Part shown: positions 1 through 12,277 of the stretch, piece by piece | Layout of the letters: every line of letters starts with the position of its first letter | How positions within the stretch are numbered: position 1 is the first letter of the stretch | NCBI RefSeq assembly: GCF_024763615.1 | Contig: NC_077223.1 | Location: 25,358,001 to 25,422,000 of the forward strand | Reading direction: 5' to 3' | DNA: 64,000 nucleotides | Origin: Phlebotomus papatasi | Lineage: Eukaryota > Arthropoda > Insecta > Diptera > Psychodidae | Made by a program: the position numbers and the translations under genes | The notes under the pieces: model-generated | What the model was told of the DNA's origin: nothing | The model's input: the letters and a program-made list of their open reading frames with translations, nothing else | Databases searched by the model: none

Positions 1-2578
1 TAGTTAATTGAATTTGTGTCAACTACAGTAAATCGATTCGGAAGATTTTTCCTCATCCAAATATCTACTCTCAGAAATTCCTCCTGCATCATCTAAATTT
101 TCAAATGGGAAATCTAAATCGTTGAGAAGAATTTCAAATACCTAGAGTCAAATTTCAAATTGAACCAGGCTAACAATTATGATCCATCAGAGAGTCCTGC
201 TGGTACTTTAGTGGTCACTTTGGTGAAAAGTGTGAAATTTAATTTGAAAATAATTCGCTCCAATGACTTTAGTGAGTGAGCATATTTTGCATTGCTATTT
301 TCAGTGTGGGTTTTACAGTAAACAAATGATCGAATTGAAATGAGGTTTTCAATTAAATACTGCGGATTTGTGCGTGTTCCATTTCAAACAACGAAAATTG
401 TCACCACAATTATGCTGGGTGATAGAAAATGCCCATTCACACCACAAAAAAAGGCCAAAATGTGTAAGAAATTTTTACAATACCGATTTACGCATATATT
501 TAACCAAATAAAAGCTTAGAAACCGATATAATGCGAAATACTTGAAAGCCTTGTTACAGGTTAACATGGAATTTATGACAAAAATATTTTTAAAATTACT
601 TAAAAATTCCGATGAAATTTAATGGTTAAATATTCAATCAAATTGAATTTTAATTTTATTGAAAAATGTGTACAATTAATTCCAATAATATTCCATGCCC
701 TCCCATCGGGCCCAAACATTGCCAAAATATATTTTGTCACTCCCTTATCACGAATACAATGGGTGGCAAAAAAAAACTTCTCCAACTGTATGATCGGTAG
801 GGGGAGGCTTTGAACTTTCGCATACAAAAATGATGTTCAAGTTCAGTGATTTTTTCTGACTACCATGCAAACTGTATGGATTCTCCAACTATGCCAAAAA
901 AATGTCTTACTTATAAGGTTTATAATCCCACCAAACAAAATTCCAGGAAATCCTTAGATTTTCCTCCAGAGGAAAATGAAAATTTAATGGCGATTTATCC
1001 GATAGATGAATCAAGTTTCTATTATCGCACACGATTCACGCCATCATTGAACACCCCATTTTCACCGTAAATTTTGCAACGGACACTAAAAGTTGCACAT
1101 CATTGTTTAAAGGGAACTCTAATCTACTTGATTAAACCATTTTTATATAGAATAAAACATTTTAATATCACTTTTTTGGAACTTTTCTGAGAGATGTTTT
1201 ATTGACATTAAAAACCATTTTTTTGATTGGTTCTACGAGAATTTCACTCCGGAAACGGTTAAATCTGATGAATACTTTCTTAAAAAGTCCAAATATCACC
1301 AAATTTACACGAATCAATAAGTTTTTAAAGCTAAAAATTGACTAAAACTCTGCAAGCGAGAAGACCACACAAGATTCCACCATTCCTCCACGGAGCCGGA
1401 TATGCACAAAAACGTTTGAATGCGCATCATTGAAGATTTCTCTGTTCCTGCAGCTGCAGGAATCGGGATTTAGCACAGATATTGAGCTTCAGCAGGTGAA
1501 CAAGCTAAAATTTTCACAAAACAGCTTCTCACGGACAATTTCTTTCCTTTGTCATGCAAAACAACACAATAGTGAGGTTATGTCAAAGATTGTCAAAAAA
1601 CCAGTTGTAAACTGTATGAGCTTATTGCAGATGTGATTCTTTCATTGCACATTCAGTTTGTGCAAGCTTGAAAAATATTTTTATATCAAAGAAATGCAAA
1701 ATTGCTTAATAATTACTCAACTGCAGCCTATTTGAGTCAAATTACTTCTTGTTTATCAACTTTACGATTTTTAAGTTTTCCTTTTTAGTGGTGGATCAAA
1801 TCGGTAGATTACAATAGATGTGAATATGAGGGATCGTATCTAAAATGAAGTTTCCTGGAAAATATCTGAAAGAAGCAGTCTTCTATATGCGATCGATGAA
1901 TCTGAGTCAAGTTTGTGAATTTTGTTCCACCCACAAAAAGTGCCTGTTCAGCCTAAAAGATTTTTACATAAATCTGATTCCTAATAACCCTTCTACCCTT
2001 TGTGATAGTAGTTTTTCAGAAAAGTGATATTAATTCTGCACAATCGTATGAAATATTGCACAGCAAAATTACAGTTTTGGACCTGTTTTTATTTTTTGTT
2101 TCCTGAAACTAGGAAAAAAGGATTAGACTCTCAATTTTTTCAGGAAAGATGGGATTTAAGGTTAGCTATTACAATATATAGCCATATGTGAGATTCATAA
2201 AGGAATATGGGAGAAATATGAAGTGTCTGAAGGTAGCGTATGTGCGAACGATCAAAGCCTCCCCCTATGATCCCACATTCGAGTTTAATAACTCTTAAAC
2301 CGCTTGAGTTTTCGGCAAATGCCATCGAGTGAAAATTCAACTTGGTGCAGCGCTCTTCCTCTATCCTACATAACCTTCTTTCCAATATTTTAAAGAACTC
2401 CCTTTTTATTTTTTTTAATGGTTTGGATTTATATCGTGGAACAGCTGATATTTAAGCATGTTATTGCTCAGTCTTTTATATAAGAAGAAGCAAAGAGTCA
2501 ATGCTGACGAAACTCCTACAACAAGGGGCCCCTCTGAACAGCTTTCCTAAATAATTTGTATGTTTTTTAGCTTATAAT
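1..2578. other. AT-rich intergenic DNA, no gene seen
   Basis: No open frame here has splice context, codon bias or a recognisable domain; the longest frames are 60-80 codons and are expected by chance at this composition. No delimited repeat was found. Confidence 0.5.
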
Positions 2579-2683
2579 GGCCTCTGCATACTAAAAAAAT
2601 ATGCCCATATTAAAGCAAATGACTTACATTTGTGTAGGAAAAATTGTCAAATATGGACATAAATTTCTCTAATGTGTAGAGAC
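2579..2683. mobile_element. Short MITE, 'CTCTAATGTGTAGAG' family, copy 1
   Basis: The right end carries ATATGGACATAAATTTCTCT followed by a TGTGTAGAG word. The same right end occurs at 17440-17481 and 27510-27543, and the left end holds a degraded complement. There are three dispersed copies of about 105 bp and no coding capacity. The class is not determined. Confidence 0.5.
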
Positions 2684-2789
2684 CGTAAGACACTTAATTA
2701 ATTTTATCTATTGGGCCCCTCTTAAGGTGAAATGTAACCTCGTCAGATCGGGTTCAATATTTGTTACACACGTTTTGACACTCATAGAT

Positions 2790-3041
2790 ACTGAGAGAAA
2801 TCCGAAAAAGCTAAAATAGCATTCCGGAAATGTTAATTTTACCCTGCAGTATTGATCCGAAATCGGTGTAAGTATTATGCTTTTTAGGTGTATTAGGGGT
2901 TAAAGTTACCCTTTTTCATGTTAATTTTACACTTAAAAAGGTGTAAAATTAACATTAAAAAATGTTGATAAATTTTTACAAATAAAAAGTGTTAAATTTA
3001 TGAGGAAAAAATGTTAATCGCACTTCCGTTGTTTTCTCAGT
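2790..3041 (-). mobile_element. CACTGAG-ended MITE, copy 1
   Basis: A roughly 255-bp element bounded by ACTGAGAGAAATCCG on one side and TTTTCTCAGT on the other. The interior has alternating blocks such as TTTTTAGGTGTATTAGGGGT and TGTTAATTTTACAC. It is inverted relative to the copies at 3782 and 53479. It is non-coding and probably mobilised in trans; the superfamily is not assigned. Confidence 0.75.
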
Positions 3042-3780
3042 GTAATAACATCGTATCCGCCAAAAACCTATTTTCCAACCGTATGTCCGACCGCTTCTAC
3101 GTAGTATAAACGCTTCTGACGAAAGAACAAAAAAAAGATATCAGAAAACGGTTTTTGGGCAAAGATTATATCGGCTGGACGATATCAGATGATAATGTCA
3201 GATCCACCCCCGTTTTGAAACACCCCTAAATTTTGTTTTCTCAATGACATAGTCCTTATGACATGGATCGATCTCAAATTTTAGTATATGTTATAACTGG
3301 GCTTTAGAGCCTTCGATTGAAAAACTTAAGCCTTCACCCCGGCTGAAAAATTAAATTTTAAAATAGTCATATCTCTGGTTCTCATTGTTAGAGTTTGAAA
3401 AATTTTGGTGATTTAGAAAGCTCTTGTTAAATGTTGAAACCGTTGCAACTCTTCTGAACACCTAACGATTTAATCTCAGGTTCGATTAATCGAAAAATCA
3501 ATTTTCGCAAATTCAATGTCAAATATCACGTCTCGTCTGAGGTAAAGAGCTTTCCAACGGTTGTCCCCACTTTGCTTTCGTTATACCCTGACCTGAGCTA
3601 TAAACGAAAATAAATTGACCAGACTATATTTTCGGTGTTTATGAAAGGATTTCGATGACATTGTAGTATGTTGTATCTGAGATCAAGACCTTTCTGATGA
3701 TAAGTCGCATTCGTCCCAATTCGTCCCCACTCCACCTTAATGCACCCCGACCCTTATTACATTGAAATTTGGCGGACTCT
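3042..3780. repeat. Dispersed repeat 'family R', copy 1
   Basis: This segment shares long phrases with 44870-46090, 57740-58330 and 62205-63700. Examples are 'TTTTAGTATRTGTTATARCTGGGC', 'CTCAATRAC', 'TCGATTAATCGAAAAATCAA' and 'GACCRGACYATATTTTCGGTG' (each given with ambiguity codes and broken at divergent positions). It lies exactly between two inverted CACTGAG MITEs. It contains no conserved frame and is probably a non-autonomous DNA transposon or a fragment of a large one. Confidence 0.55.
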
Positions 3781-3781
3781 G

Positions 3782-4038
3782 CACTGAGAAAAAAAGAGGG
3801 TGCGATAAACTTTTTTTCCTCGTAACTTCAACACTTTTTAGGTGTAAAAATATATCAACATTTTTTAATGTTAATTTTACACCTTTTAAAAGGTAAAATT
3901 AAAATGAAAATGGGTTAATTTAACCCCTAATACACCTAAAAAGGGTAATATTTACACCGATTTCAGATCAATAATGCAGGGTAAAATTAATATTTTCGGA
4001 ATGTTATTTTAACTTTTTCGGATTTCTCTCACTCAGTG
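3782..4038 (+). mobile_element. CACTGAG-ended MITE, copy 2
   Basis: It begins CACTGAGAAAAAAAGAGGG and ends with a TCTCAGTG-type terminus. The interior is nearly co-linear with the 53479 copy and is the reverse complement of the 2790 copy. Copies 1 and 2 form an inverted pair around the family R segment. Confidence 0.75.
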
Positions 4039-4245
4039 TACCCCTAACATTCATTAACTAATTTCAATTTCCGAGGTTCTCTGTAAAGAATCTCAACTAC
4101 CATGTGCTTATCTGGTTTTTTGACTTTGACGTGGTTTTATTCACTCAGTTTTTTTCTCAATTCAGCGCTATGTAAGTATATTGTAGAATGTTTTTAAATT
4201 GGGCATTTGGGGGCAAAAACTCATACGAATCCAAGGATTTTTTTT

Positions 4246-4436
4246 AGAGGGATGTCTCCGGTGATTGCCAGTGAAAATGTTAGTCACATGAAGATGAAAA
4301 CACTTTTTGGTTTTGCCCAGAGCTTTCGATCCTGATGGGGATGTGATCAGGATCGAAAGCTATGGGCAAAACCAAAAAAGTGTTTTCATCTTTAGGTGAC
4401 TAACATTTTCACTGGCAATCACCGGAGACATCTCTC
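4246..4436. mobile_element. Foldback (long hairpin) element
   Basis: Two arms of about 91 bp (4246-4336 and 4346-4436) are almost perfect inverted complements around a 9-bp centre. The arms include GTCTCCGGTGATTGCC and GGATCGAAAGC with its partner. Only a few mismatches and one small indel separate them, so the structure is young. There is no coding capacity. Confidence 0.85.
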
Positions 4437-4520
4437 TAAAATCAATTGCACTAGTTCTTCGTTGAGAGAATTACAAGGATTTTTTGTTCACCAACACCAA
4501 AGAAATAGCATTACTTTATA

Positions 4521-5450
4521 GGGGAGACAGGGGTAGAGTTAGCCAGCAAATGAAGCTTTTTTTTCGCGCATGATTTGTGAAAAAATAATAAACTTTGTCT
4601 AATGTTTTTATGTTTCATAAGTAGCATTAAGATATTGGCTGTATAAAACCGTATAGTTCAGAGCTTTAAAATCCTTGACTTTTTCTAGAGAGGATAATGA
4701 AAAAAGTATGACACATTGGCTACACCTGCCCCGGCCTGGGTAGATTTAGCCACTTTCGGGGTGCTATTTGCCACCAGTTTTCCAGACGAAATTTTAAAAC
4801 TGGAAATACCAAGTGTTATTTCACTTGATCCACTGAAGCCCACTGACACTAAATATGTAACTTAAACCTAATGAAAAAGACTTTAGCCGACTTTTTTATG
4901 ACATTTTTGTAATTGCGGCAAAATTGATGAAAATATCCTGAAAAAATCTATTTCACAAATTTTTCATCCGAATGGCAATATTGCTTGGAATATCAATAGT
5001 ACTCTTTCATCTAACAATTATCCATGTATTAGTGAAAAATCATTGATAGTTTTATCCGGCCACGGAAGAGTGGCTACAACTGCCCCGAGGGCTGTTTTAG
5101 TGTTTTTCATCTTATATAAAAAATTGGATAATTATTATCCAAGTGAAAAATATTTTTTAATTAGGTTTATGAAACCAGAAACGAGGTAAAACTATGAAAT
5201 CTTGACTACAAACTCAGAAAACCAAATGCTGGTCCAAAAACTGAAACATCAAAACTGCAGTTTTATACCCATTTTATAAAAATGCTTCTAAATTGTAGGA
5301 TAACAGGATCAGACTTATAAATATTTCTGGGAATATGGGGATGTGTTCCTACTTTCATTAAAAAATACTTTGCTCAAGGTACATTTTAAGGGAACCGAGA
5401 AAAATCCACTGTCTACTTCTGCCTCTGGCTAATTGTACCCCGGTCTCCCC
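4521..5450. mobile_element. TA-flanked GGGGAGAC element 1 (about 930 bp)
   Basis: Left end TA-GGGGAGACAGGGGTAGAG and right end GTACCCCGGTCTCCCC-TA are inverted. Internal words related to the left end (GGGTAGATTTAGCCAC, CGGGGTGCTATTTGCC, TGGCTACAACTGCCCC) recur in both orientations. No transposase frame is visible. The TA flanks suggest the Tc1/mariner group, but this is inference. Confidence 0.75.
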
Positions 5451-6963
5451 TATATCAAAGAAGAAAAAAAACTTAAGTTCGGTGGACACTCCTGACCCGA
5501 TCTGCAATGAGTCAAAATTTGAAAATTTACCGGCCTGTTGGGGAAAATGGGACACTTTGAAATTAGGCTTTTTCTCCTGTTTTTAAATGAAACTACATTT
5601 TATCATGATTTAGCTTCATAAATCTAGAGGCTAATGTATAATATTGTAATGCTCAGTTCAATTTAAAAATATTAGCAAAAAAAAGTCCAATTTCAAAGGA
5701 GCCCCAACTCAAGGCATCTCCACTTCAAAATTTTCATTTATTTCAGGAATTTGATTCAAAATTACTTCAAAACATCTCCCAGTTTGAGCTCTTCTAAACC
5801 TAATTTTCATGCAATTCGAGGTTAGTCAAGTTAACAATCTCATCTACAATAAGCTGATTTAGGTTTATCATTAGTTTGTATATTGCTTTTTTATTACTAC
5901 AATTAGTATATTATTTAATCAATAAAATTTAATATTATAATTAAATTTCGTGAGCTTAATCAGATAAATTTTTTATTGGTGAAATTTGCTTACTTGCTCA
6001 TTTTTATTCGCTTCTCTGTTAAGGTTTTACGTGGGTTAAGAAGGGTAAAAACAACATATTCACTATATTTTTCAGTAGTTCAGTACTTTCATTCAGTAGT
6101 TTCAAAAACTTAACCATTGAATCAACCTTAAATTTAAACAAAAGATCTTTTGTTTCCTGGATCACAACTTGTTTTATAAGATATACGCTTACAGATCTTG
6201 TTCATCGCGAATCTTTTTTCAAAAATCTTTGAAAATCATTTTTTAATTTGCGAAAATATTCTTTTTAGGGATGATTTTTTATGAATCTAAAATGAAAATT
6301 TCAGAAAATATAGTTTAAATGTTCTGCATTTATTTTACAAGCTTAAGACTTTGAACTAAAAAATTACAAAAAAAAATTAAAGAAATAATACTGTTTCACA
6401 ATGTTTGTAACCTACGCAACCCCTTGACTCTTTTTCTTAATATCTTTTGGGACTATGAGTATCGAAGGAAATTAGGAATATTCTGCGGTAAACAATATTT
6501 TCGAATCGTTTAGAACCGTTTAGAATCGATAAAGATCTGATCCTTGTGGATGATAACAGGCTATAAGAATGCTCAAATCTAGGATATTGTTTGCATGAGC
6601 TTGAATAATTCCTAAGAAATATATTTTTTTATCAAAAAATCGTGAAATTGAGTCACCCGATATCTTACAGACTGGAAGGAGTTAAAGCAATATTTCGGTA
6701 ATTGAACTTACCAAGCTTGGAAAAGTAATAAGAAAGGTTGATAAGGTACTTTTACTTTAATTTCAAAGCTAGTTTCAGGGACATTTTTACTGAAAATTAT
6801 GGAAATTATCATAGTTATAATGCGTCATTGGTTTTTATGATGATTGCAATGATTGCTCCTAAAGTGATTGCAACAGTTCTGTTGGAATTTCGAAAAATGT
6901 CCCTGTCAATTCGTAAATGAAAAAAATTGAAGCCTAAAAAATTTATTTTAAATATTTCTTGTC
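5451..6963. other. AT-rich intergenic DNA
   Basis: Nothing recognisable: no splice-framed open frame and no repeat boundary was found. Confidence 0.45.
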
Positions 6964-6965
6964 TA

Positions 6966-7182
6966 GGGTAAAATGAGGAAATTTGGAACCATTTACAATT
7001 TGGGACATTTGAGATTTTTTCACTGTTTAAAATATTCAAAAGGAAGAAAAGCTCTTCCGTTTGTTCTTAAACGTCTTTTTCTTCAATTTCGCGGTCTTTG
7101 TTTTCTCTTTGTTCATCTGAAACAATGAGAAAATCTCAAACGTCCCAAATTGTAAATGGTTCCAAATTACCTCACTTTACTC
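6966..7182. mobile_element. TA-flanked MITE with about 50-bp inverted repeats
   Basis: TA-GGGTAAAATGAGGAAATTT at the left is matched by AAATTACCTCACTTTACTC-TA at the right. The match continues inwards through GGTTCCAAAT and the ATTTACAATTTGGGAC word, with small differences. It is about 217 bp with no coding capacity. Confidence 0.75.
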
Positions 7183-8409
7183 TATTTTAAATATTTACAA
7201 TTTTAAAATAAATTCTAATGACGTTTTGTTACACGATCTCTTAAATATTTTCAAATTTATAGATGCGAAAGGTAAAGTTTACGAAGACTTGCAGAGTTTT
7301 ATCTTAAAAGCTCTAAGAATTTTTACATTAAAATTAAAAATTCTTTATTGTAGTATAAGGAAATCAGTTTAAAAACAATTGAAGATTGAAAATTAAAATT
7401 TTTAACTTCAATCTTCTGTCTCAAAAAAAAAATCCTACGGCATTCTAAAGCTATATTTTGCTTTAGGAAATCAGAAAAAGTAATTTTTCCGGACCAACAA
7501 TTTTGACCCCTTCGACCTTAGAGGGTTAAGACTTTGTCTCAAATTTGAAGACTTATTCGCAGACCAAAATGGAATATTCCTCATGACATTTCAATTTTTC
7601 AATTTTATTAATAAAATTACTTTTTTCAGACAAAAATATTACTTTATTAAGCAAGAATATTTATACCACATGTAAATAGTTCTTTTGCTCTTCTTAAATA
7701 GTTTATGAGCACATAGTAATTATAAATTGTGATTAAAACAGAAAATAAACATTCTTAAAATAAATAAATAAACATATTAATAGGACAGGATGTGGCTTCA
7801 GGCTTATGTAAGCTGAATTAAATATTTGCGTTTAACATTTTATAGGAAAATATACTTCCTGAGGAATATTGCAATTTAATGCAATATCCTCTTCTTAATA
7901 ATCCTTAAAAGATTTTTTATAAAAAAAAATGCAGACGTTCTGTTTAGTAACAGAAAAGATTTTCTAGCTCCAAATTTTTCGAACAAATACAAAATAAATC
8001 CTAACTATATAAAATAATTAATATTTTTGAAAAATAAACTTTTTAGAAATGCTTGTTCCGAGTCTAGTTCACTTTCAAGTTCAAGATTCATCAAAGGCAT
8101 CAAAGGGCAAGGGTCAAATTCAAATTCAAAAGCACATTTCCTCATACAGCTCACAGCGCCTCTGCCGGGAAACAGCGTCAAGCTCATGTAGTTTTCCATA
8201 CAAAACCCCAGTGACAGTTGCATTTTTTAGTGCTTTTGTGAAATTTTATCATTGAAAATATCCTCTAAAAACCCACATAGTTCTTTCTAATTGTGCCACT
8301 AAAAGATTCTTTTGAAGTTCCGGTAAGTTTATATTAAAATTTATCCTAACAAACTTACATTTTGTACAAATAAGTGTGTGAAATATGGTGAGAAATTTCC
8401 CACGTAAAT
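7183..8409. other. AT-rich intergenic DNA downstream of BOLA3
   Basis: No gene or delimited repeat seen. The part next to 8409 would hold the 3' UTR of the minus-strand BolA gene. Confidence 0.4.
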
Positions 8410-8841
8410 TCATTTTGCTGGAATTTCTGTATGGATTCTCAGTCCATGCATATCCTTAATTTGTTCCTTGAGAGATTCAGTTATCAGTCGATGTTGTTTA
8501 ACTGTAGAAAGTCCCTTGAATTCCTGAGATTTCACAAAAATCTCAAACATCGCTCCACAGCCTCCGGAAATGTCTGCCACGCCAATCTCTTCTGCTTTTG
8601 GAAACCTTTCTGTGAGATATCGCTTGAGGTCTTCCTCTGTGTACTTTGGTGCACTCTGCCCACTGTTTCCTGACCACATTCGAGATAGGAGCTGTTTGAA
8701 AAAAGACAATTTTCTAATATGGAGTATCTCTTGACTCTGTGATTCCTTTTGAGTTGAAATTCGCAATGATTCTTTTGTATCAATCAACGGAATACTTACT
8801 GATGTGTATCTCTGGGTATTTCTGTGGAAAATTCTCTTCAT
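8410..8841 (-). CDS. BOLA3: BolA-like protein 3, mitochondrial (2 exons)
   Basis: Seen: on the minus strand exon 1 is 8841-8800 (14 codons, MKRIFHRNTQRYTS) and exon 2 is 8691-8410 (93 codons plus stop). The 108-bp phase-0 intron (8799-8692) has donor GTAAGTATT and acceptor TTTTTTCAAACAG. The product is 107 aa, the length of human BOLA3. The first 29 residues are basic and free of acids, like a mitochondrial presequence. The BolA fold follows (about 30-105) with the family signature ISGGCGAMFEIFV and a TVKQHRLI helix. Cys59 and His96 sit at the positions that ligate Fe-S clusters in the family. Known of the family: BOLA3 works with GLRX5 to deliver [4Fe-4S] clusters in mitochondria, for example for lipoyl synthase. 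The ATG at 8841 was chosen because the codon two triplets upstream is GTG. Odd: the intron is a multiple of three and has no in-frame stop, so retention would add 36 residues. The assignment is firm. Confidence 0.95.
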   Translation of the reverse strand: MKRIFHRNTQRYTSVSIPLIDTKESLRISTQKESQSQEILHIRKLSFFKQLLSRMWSGNSGQSAPKYTEEDLKRYLTERFPKAEEIGVADISGGCGAMFEIFVKSQEFKGLSTVKQHRLITESLKEQIKDMHGLRIHTEIPAK

Positions 8842-8954
8842 TTTCACTGATAACTATTGTTTTGTGCCTCAGGAATTACACAACAAGAAGGTTGCCGGAT
8901 TGAGGTTATGTGTAAAGAGCTGCGATTGAAAGCTTCATGAGCTTTTAGAATCTG

Positions 8955-8982
8955 CTAAATATCGATTGCGCGCCAAAAGATT
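8955..8982 (-). promoter_or_regulatory. Candidate DRE/E2F-like sites upstream of BOLA3
   Basis: About 120 bp upstream of the start codon lie TATCGAT (7 of 8 bases of the fly DRE) and, on the minus strand, TTTTGGCGCGC, which contains a TTTSSCGC E2F match. Such sites are common in promoters of insect housekeeping genes. These are sequence matches only; function is inferred. Confidence 0.3.
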
Positions 8983-9303
8983 TTTTCGAACATTACTCTT
9001 ATTTTCTATTCTTTCTTGCATTTTACATGCTTTGTACGCTCTGTACGCTAATTTAATGCACAAAAAGGAGTCATTTTAAATCAAAAATATTTAAAGAAAA
9101 AAATCTAAACGAGAAAATATCAAGTCAGAAGATAAAGTACACAGAAAAGCTTTCGAAATCTTTAAAAGCTTCGAGTTCGAATGCCTTACAGGGTGGTTCA
9201 TTGAAAATTCAAACGCATTACACTCAGGTATTTTTATAGGCAATTTAGTCTTCTACAGCTTTATCACAGACAACAGACCATTTCCCTCTATTTCAATCAT
9301 TTT

Positions 9304-9556
9304 AACCCTCTGAAAAATGCGACCGATTTTAGTGTAAATTTTTCCCTGTTTTCGTACACATTTCACGAGATATCTCCAAAACTACGTAGGTTGCCAATTT
9401 GGGGTTTTCGGTTGCCTCTTCGTTATTGAATTGGCTTTTATTTTGTATTACTATTATTTGCTAATTCATTCTACACTGACAGAACACAGCTAATAAACCC
9501 AAAAATTTTTTCGGCGCGCTAAAAACATATGGGAAACAGGAAATGGCATGCCCCTG
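9304..9556 (-). mobile_element. CAGGGGCATG element (hAT-like), truncated copy
   Basis: It is the reverse complement of the complete element at 37152-37418, matching across about 250 bp. Matching phrases include ATCTCCAAAACTACGTAGG and AGCAAATAATAGTAATAC in reverse. The outer 15-20 bp at the low-coordinate end do not match, so this copy is truncated or was interrupted there. Confidence 0.7.
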
Positions 9557-9595
9557 ATTTTAACCATCTTAACAAAAACAAAAAATGTGCTTTAA

Positions 9596-9735
9596 CCCTT
9601 TAAGGACGAGAAGGTTTAAAATCGGGGGTCAGAAAAAATCACTTTTTCTGACTTTTTTGTGCAAAACGTAGCTTTAGAAGGCCGTAGGAAAAATTTCATT
9701 TTTGGGTCACCGGTGACCCAATCGTCCTTAAAGGG
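9596..9735. mobile_element. piggyBac-like MITE in TTAA site (140 bp)
   Basis: It is flanked by TTAA on both sides (9592-9595 and 9736-9739). It has perfect 14-bp TIRs, CCCTTTAAGGACGA and its complement. The interior has no coding capacity. TTAA duplication with CCC/CTC ends is the hallmark of piggyBac-group elements. Confidence 0.8.
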
Positions 9736-10089
9736 TTAAAAGTATTTCATAAGTTGTTTTTGACAAGATAAGCCTCATTGCTGTTAAAAAAAAAAGTGGA
9801 AAAGGTGTACTGGAGGCAAGTCTTCATTCTTGATAAAATAATTTTTGGGGGATCAATTCTGAAAATCTGAAAATGCACAACAAATTTGTATTCAGAATAT
9901 TCATATAATTCTGGTTCTGGGGGTCCTGGGAGCACTCATTGATGGATGAAATTTGAAAATATCTTAGATAAAATTTATATTTCCTGGAGAAATGGGTGGC
10001 AAAGCATCCCATGCTATGCAAACTGCAAACTGCTCGAACAAGTGACTTATTTATTGTGTACCGGTTCACAATCGATTTATAAATCACTC

Positions 10090-10447
10090 CAGGAGGGAAA
10101 TTCTGTAACGCTCTGGCAATGCCATATGACAAATTGGGTTCGAATCTTCGGAGAGCTTTTTCGAAAATGCGATTCTGTATCCGTGACATTGCCATTTCAG
10201 CTCACGTTGCATTGTCAGAAGTCATATATTTGAGATTTCTGGCAATTAAAATGACAATGAATATTGTTAAACAAATCACTCAATACGTACTGAATTTTTA
10301 TAATATCATAAAGTAAGGGCATTTCATTAAAAAATCAGTGAATTGCATTTTCGAACTCATATGATATGACAAAAAAAGCTCGAATGGCATTGTCAGGTTT
10401 CGAACTCACGCGTGACAATGCCACGACAATTACAGAATTCCCCTACA
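10090..10447 (+). mobile_element. GGGGAATTCTGTAA-ended MITE, copy 1
   Basis: The left end contains GAAATTCTGTAACGCTCTGG and the right end ATTACAGAATTCCCC, i.e. inverted. The interior repeats CATATGACAAATTGGGTTCG and TTGTCAGGTTTCGAACTCA. It is co-linear (inverted) with 14142-14480. Confidence 0.75.
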
Positions 10448-10492
10448 GATCACCTAAAATATCGTGAGATTAGTAGTTAATTTGCAGATTGG

Positions 10493-10625
10493 TTCATAAC
10501 CGATTGTAACCGATTTAGTTTTGTCGGAAATTCCAAAATCTTTCCAATGAAACTAAACATGACCTTATTTGGTTGAGAAATGCACTCTTTAGAGCCTTTC
10601 TATCGTTTATTTATTTAATTTTTTA
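10493..10625 (+). repeat. Dispersed 'GGAAATTCC' repeat, copy 1
   Basis: It shares the order GGTTCATAACCG, GGAAATTCCAAAATCTTTCC, GAGAAATGCAC, TAGAGCCTTTCT with segments at 22985-23145 and (inverted) 27700-27860. Ends are not resolved. Confidence 0.5.
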
Positions 10626-10731
10626 TTTTGAAACTTTGACATCAAAAAACCTTTATTATGAGTGATCCAACAGTATTTTGGTAGAGACGAAAAGAAGATA
10701 AGAAATTTTAGGAGGTGAAAAAATTGACGAT

Positions 10732-10954
10732 TACAGTATACTCTCTCAAATTCGGGCATTTGAGACCGAAATGGTACCCGAATTAGAGAAAAATTCGGGC
10801 GTCAAACTTTTTGAAATACCACAATTTCAATCATAATCAAGGCGAACCATGGCAAAGTTAAGCATTCGAAAACTTCATTCGAATTTAACTACTGCCTGAA
10901 TTAAAAAGTAGACTGATCTTAGAAGATCCGAATTAGCGATAGTCTACTATACTG
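10732..10954. mobile_element. ACAGTA-ended MITE, divergent copy
   Basis: The ends TACAGTATACTCTCTC and GATAGTCTACTATACTG are inverted. Interior blocks (TCGGGCATTTGAGACC, TTCGGGCGTCAAACTTT) correspond to those of the copies at 12278 and 36892. Confidence 0.65.
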
Positions 10955-12277
10955 CCAAAAGTAGGAAATTCTGTAGTCGTCGGGAAAATAACAATCACAC
11001 AGGGAAACACGTCAACTATCTCCAGAGCTTTCGGCTCAGTCCTCAAACCTTCATCAGGCTGGAGCAAATTAATACTATATTTACTGCTTTTTTTGTGGAG
11101 TTCGAGCAGTAATATAATATTAAAAAAAAATAGGACTGCTAATTTTAATTTAAATTTGTTTGCCATATTCCTTGCTTGAATTCTTTAAAGCTTGGAGCAC
11201 TTAGAAATTTTCCTGAAGTCTATTATATTAATTTAGAGTATAAGTTATTCTTTTTCATTAGAAATGATATCGTATTTTGAATTTTTCGACTTGACACATT
11301 TTGTCCTAGATTCCTCTAGGAAAACAAAATAATTTCTGTTTTCCATTTGCCAAAATTTCTATAGATTAGGATTTTACTGGTTTAAACGTTCTCGACTAGT
11401 TCACTGCTTTTGAATTTTCCTTTTTAAGGTGTCATGCCATTTCTTTATCAAACATAATATTTACACGTTCCAATCTTACATTTTCGAACTCAAATCTAAA
11501 TTGAATGTACCTATAAAATACAAAGAGGAAAACTGAGACGTCAAAATATACGATTTTTATCAATTTTTAAAAAAAATGTTCATAGAATTAAAACAATAAA
11601 ACTGAGAATATCCATTCTTTTAGTCAAGATACATCTTAGTATTGCCTACGATACAGTAATGTTTAAATCCCATTTATTTCAAAAATTAATTGAAAAAACC
11701 GCCTTGTCCCACACTACCCCTGTCCCAAACCTCCCCAGTCTCCACTATCTCGATAATCACGTGATCATCAAGACGAGAAGCCATTTTTTTTTCTTTGGGA
11801 CTGAAGAACTATACACGTCTAAATTTAAAAAAATATCGTTGCAAGACTATCAAAAAGACAATTTAATGTTCTTTAAATGTTAATTCTATGGTGCTTTAGG
11901 TAAAGACATCCATTTTGTTGTAGCTCAACAAGGTTTCTGCAACCAAAATAAACACATCTCATTGCGTGAAGAAACTAAATATTGTAGAGTATTTATGGTG
12001 TTACAAAAACGCAGTTGGAGTGGACAAAAATATAATTGTATGTTAAGATAAAAAAAAATGAGAACAATTGCAACATATTTTTAATATCTTCACACACGAT
12101 AGCTCGTGAATGCAAACATACCAATACACCAATCTGTCTATATTTACCAACAAACCCGGTGTTTTCTGTAAACACCTCCTAACACTCTTATGTATTGGTG
12201 AAAAGAGGTGAATTGTGCGAAATATCAGACGTGGCGTGGACAGTTGGTTGATTGACAAGATCCGTCCGATTGAAGGT
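10955..12277. other. AT-rich intergenic DNA
   Basis: No gene recognised. A CCAGAGCTTTCGGCTCAGTC / CTTCATCAGG word near 11020-11060 resembles words seen inside other repeats of the window, so a decayed element is possible. Confidence 0.4.
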
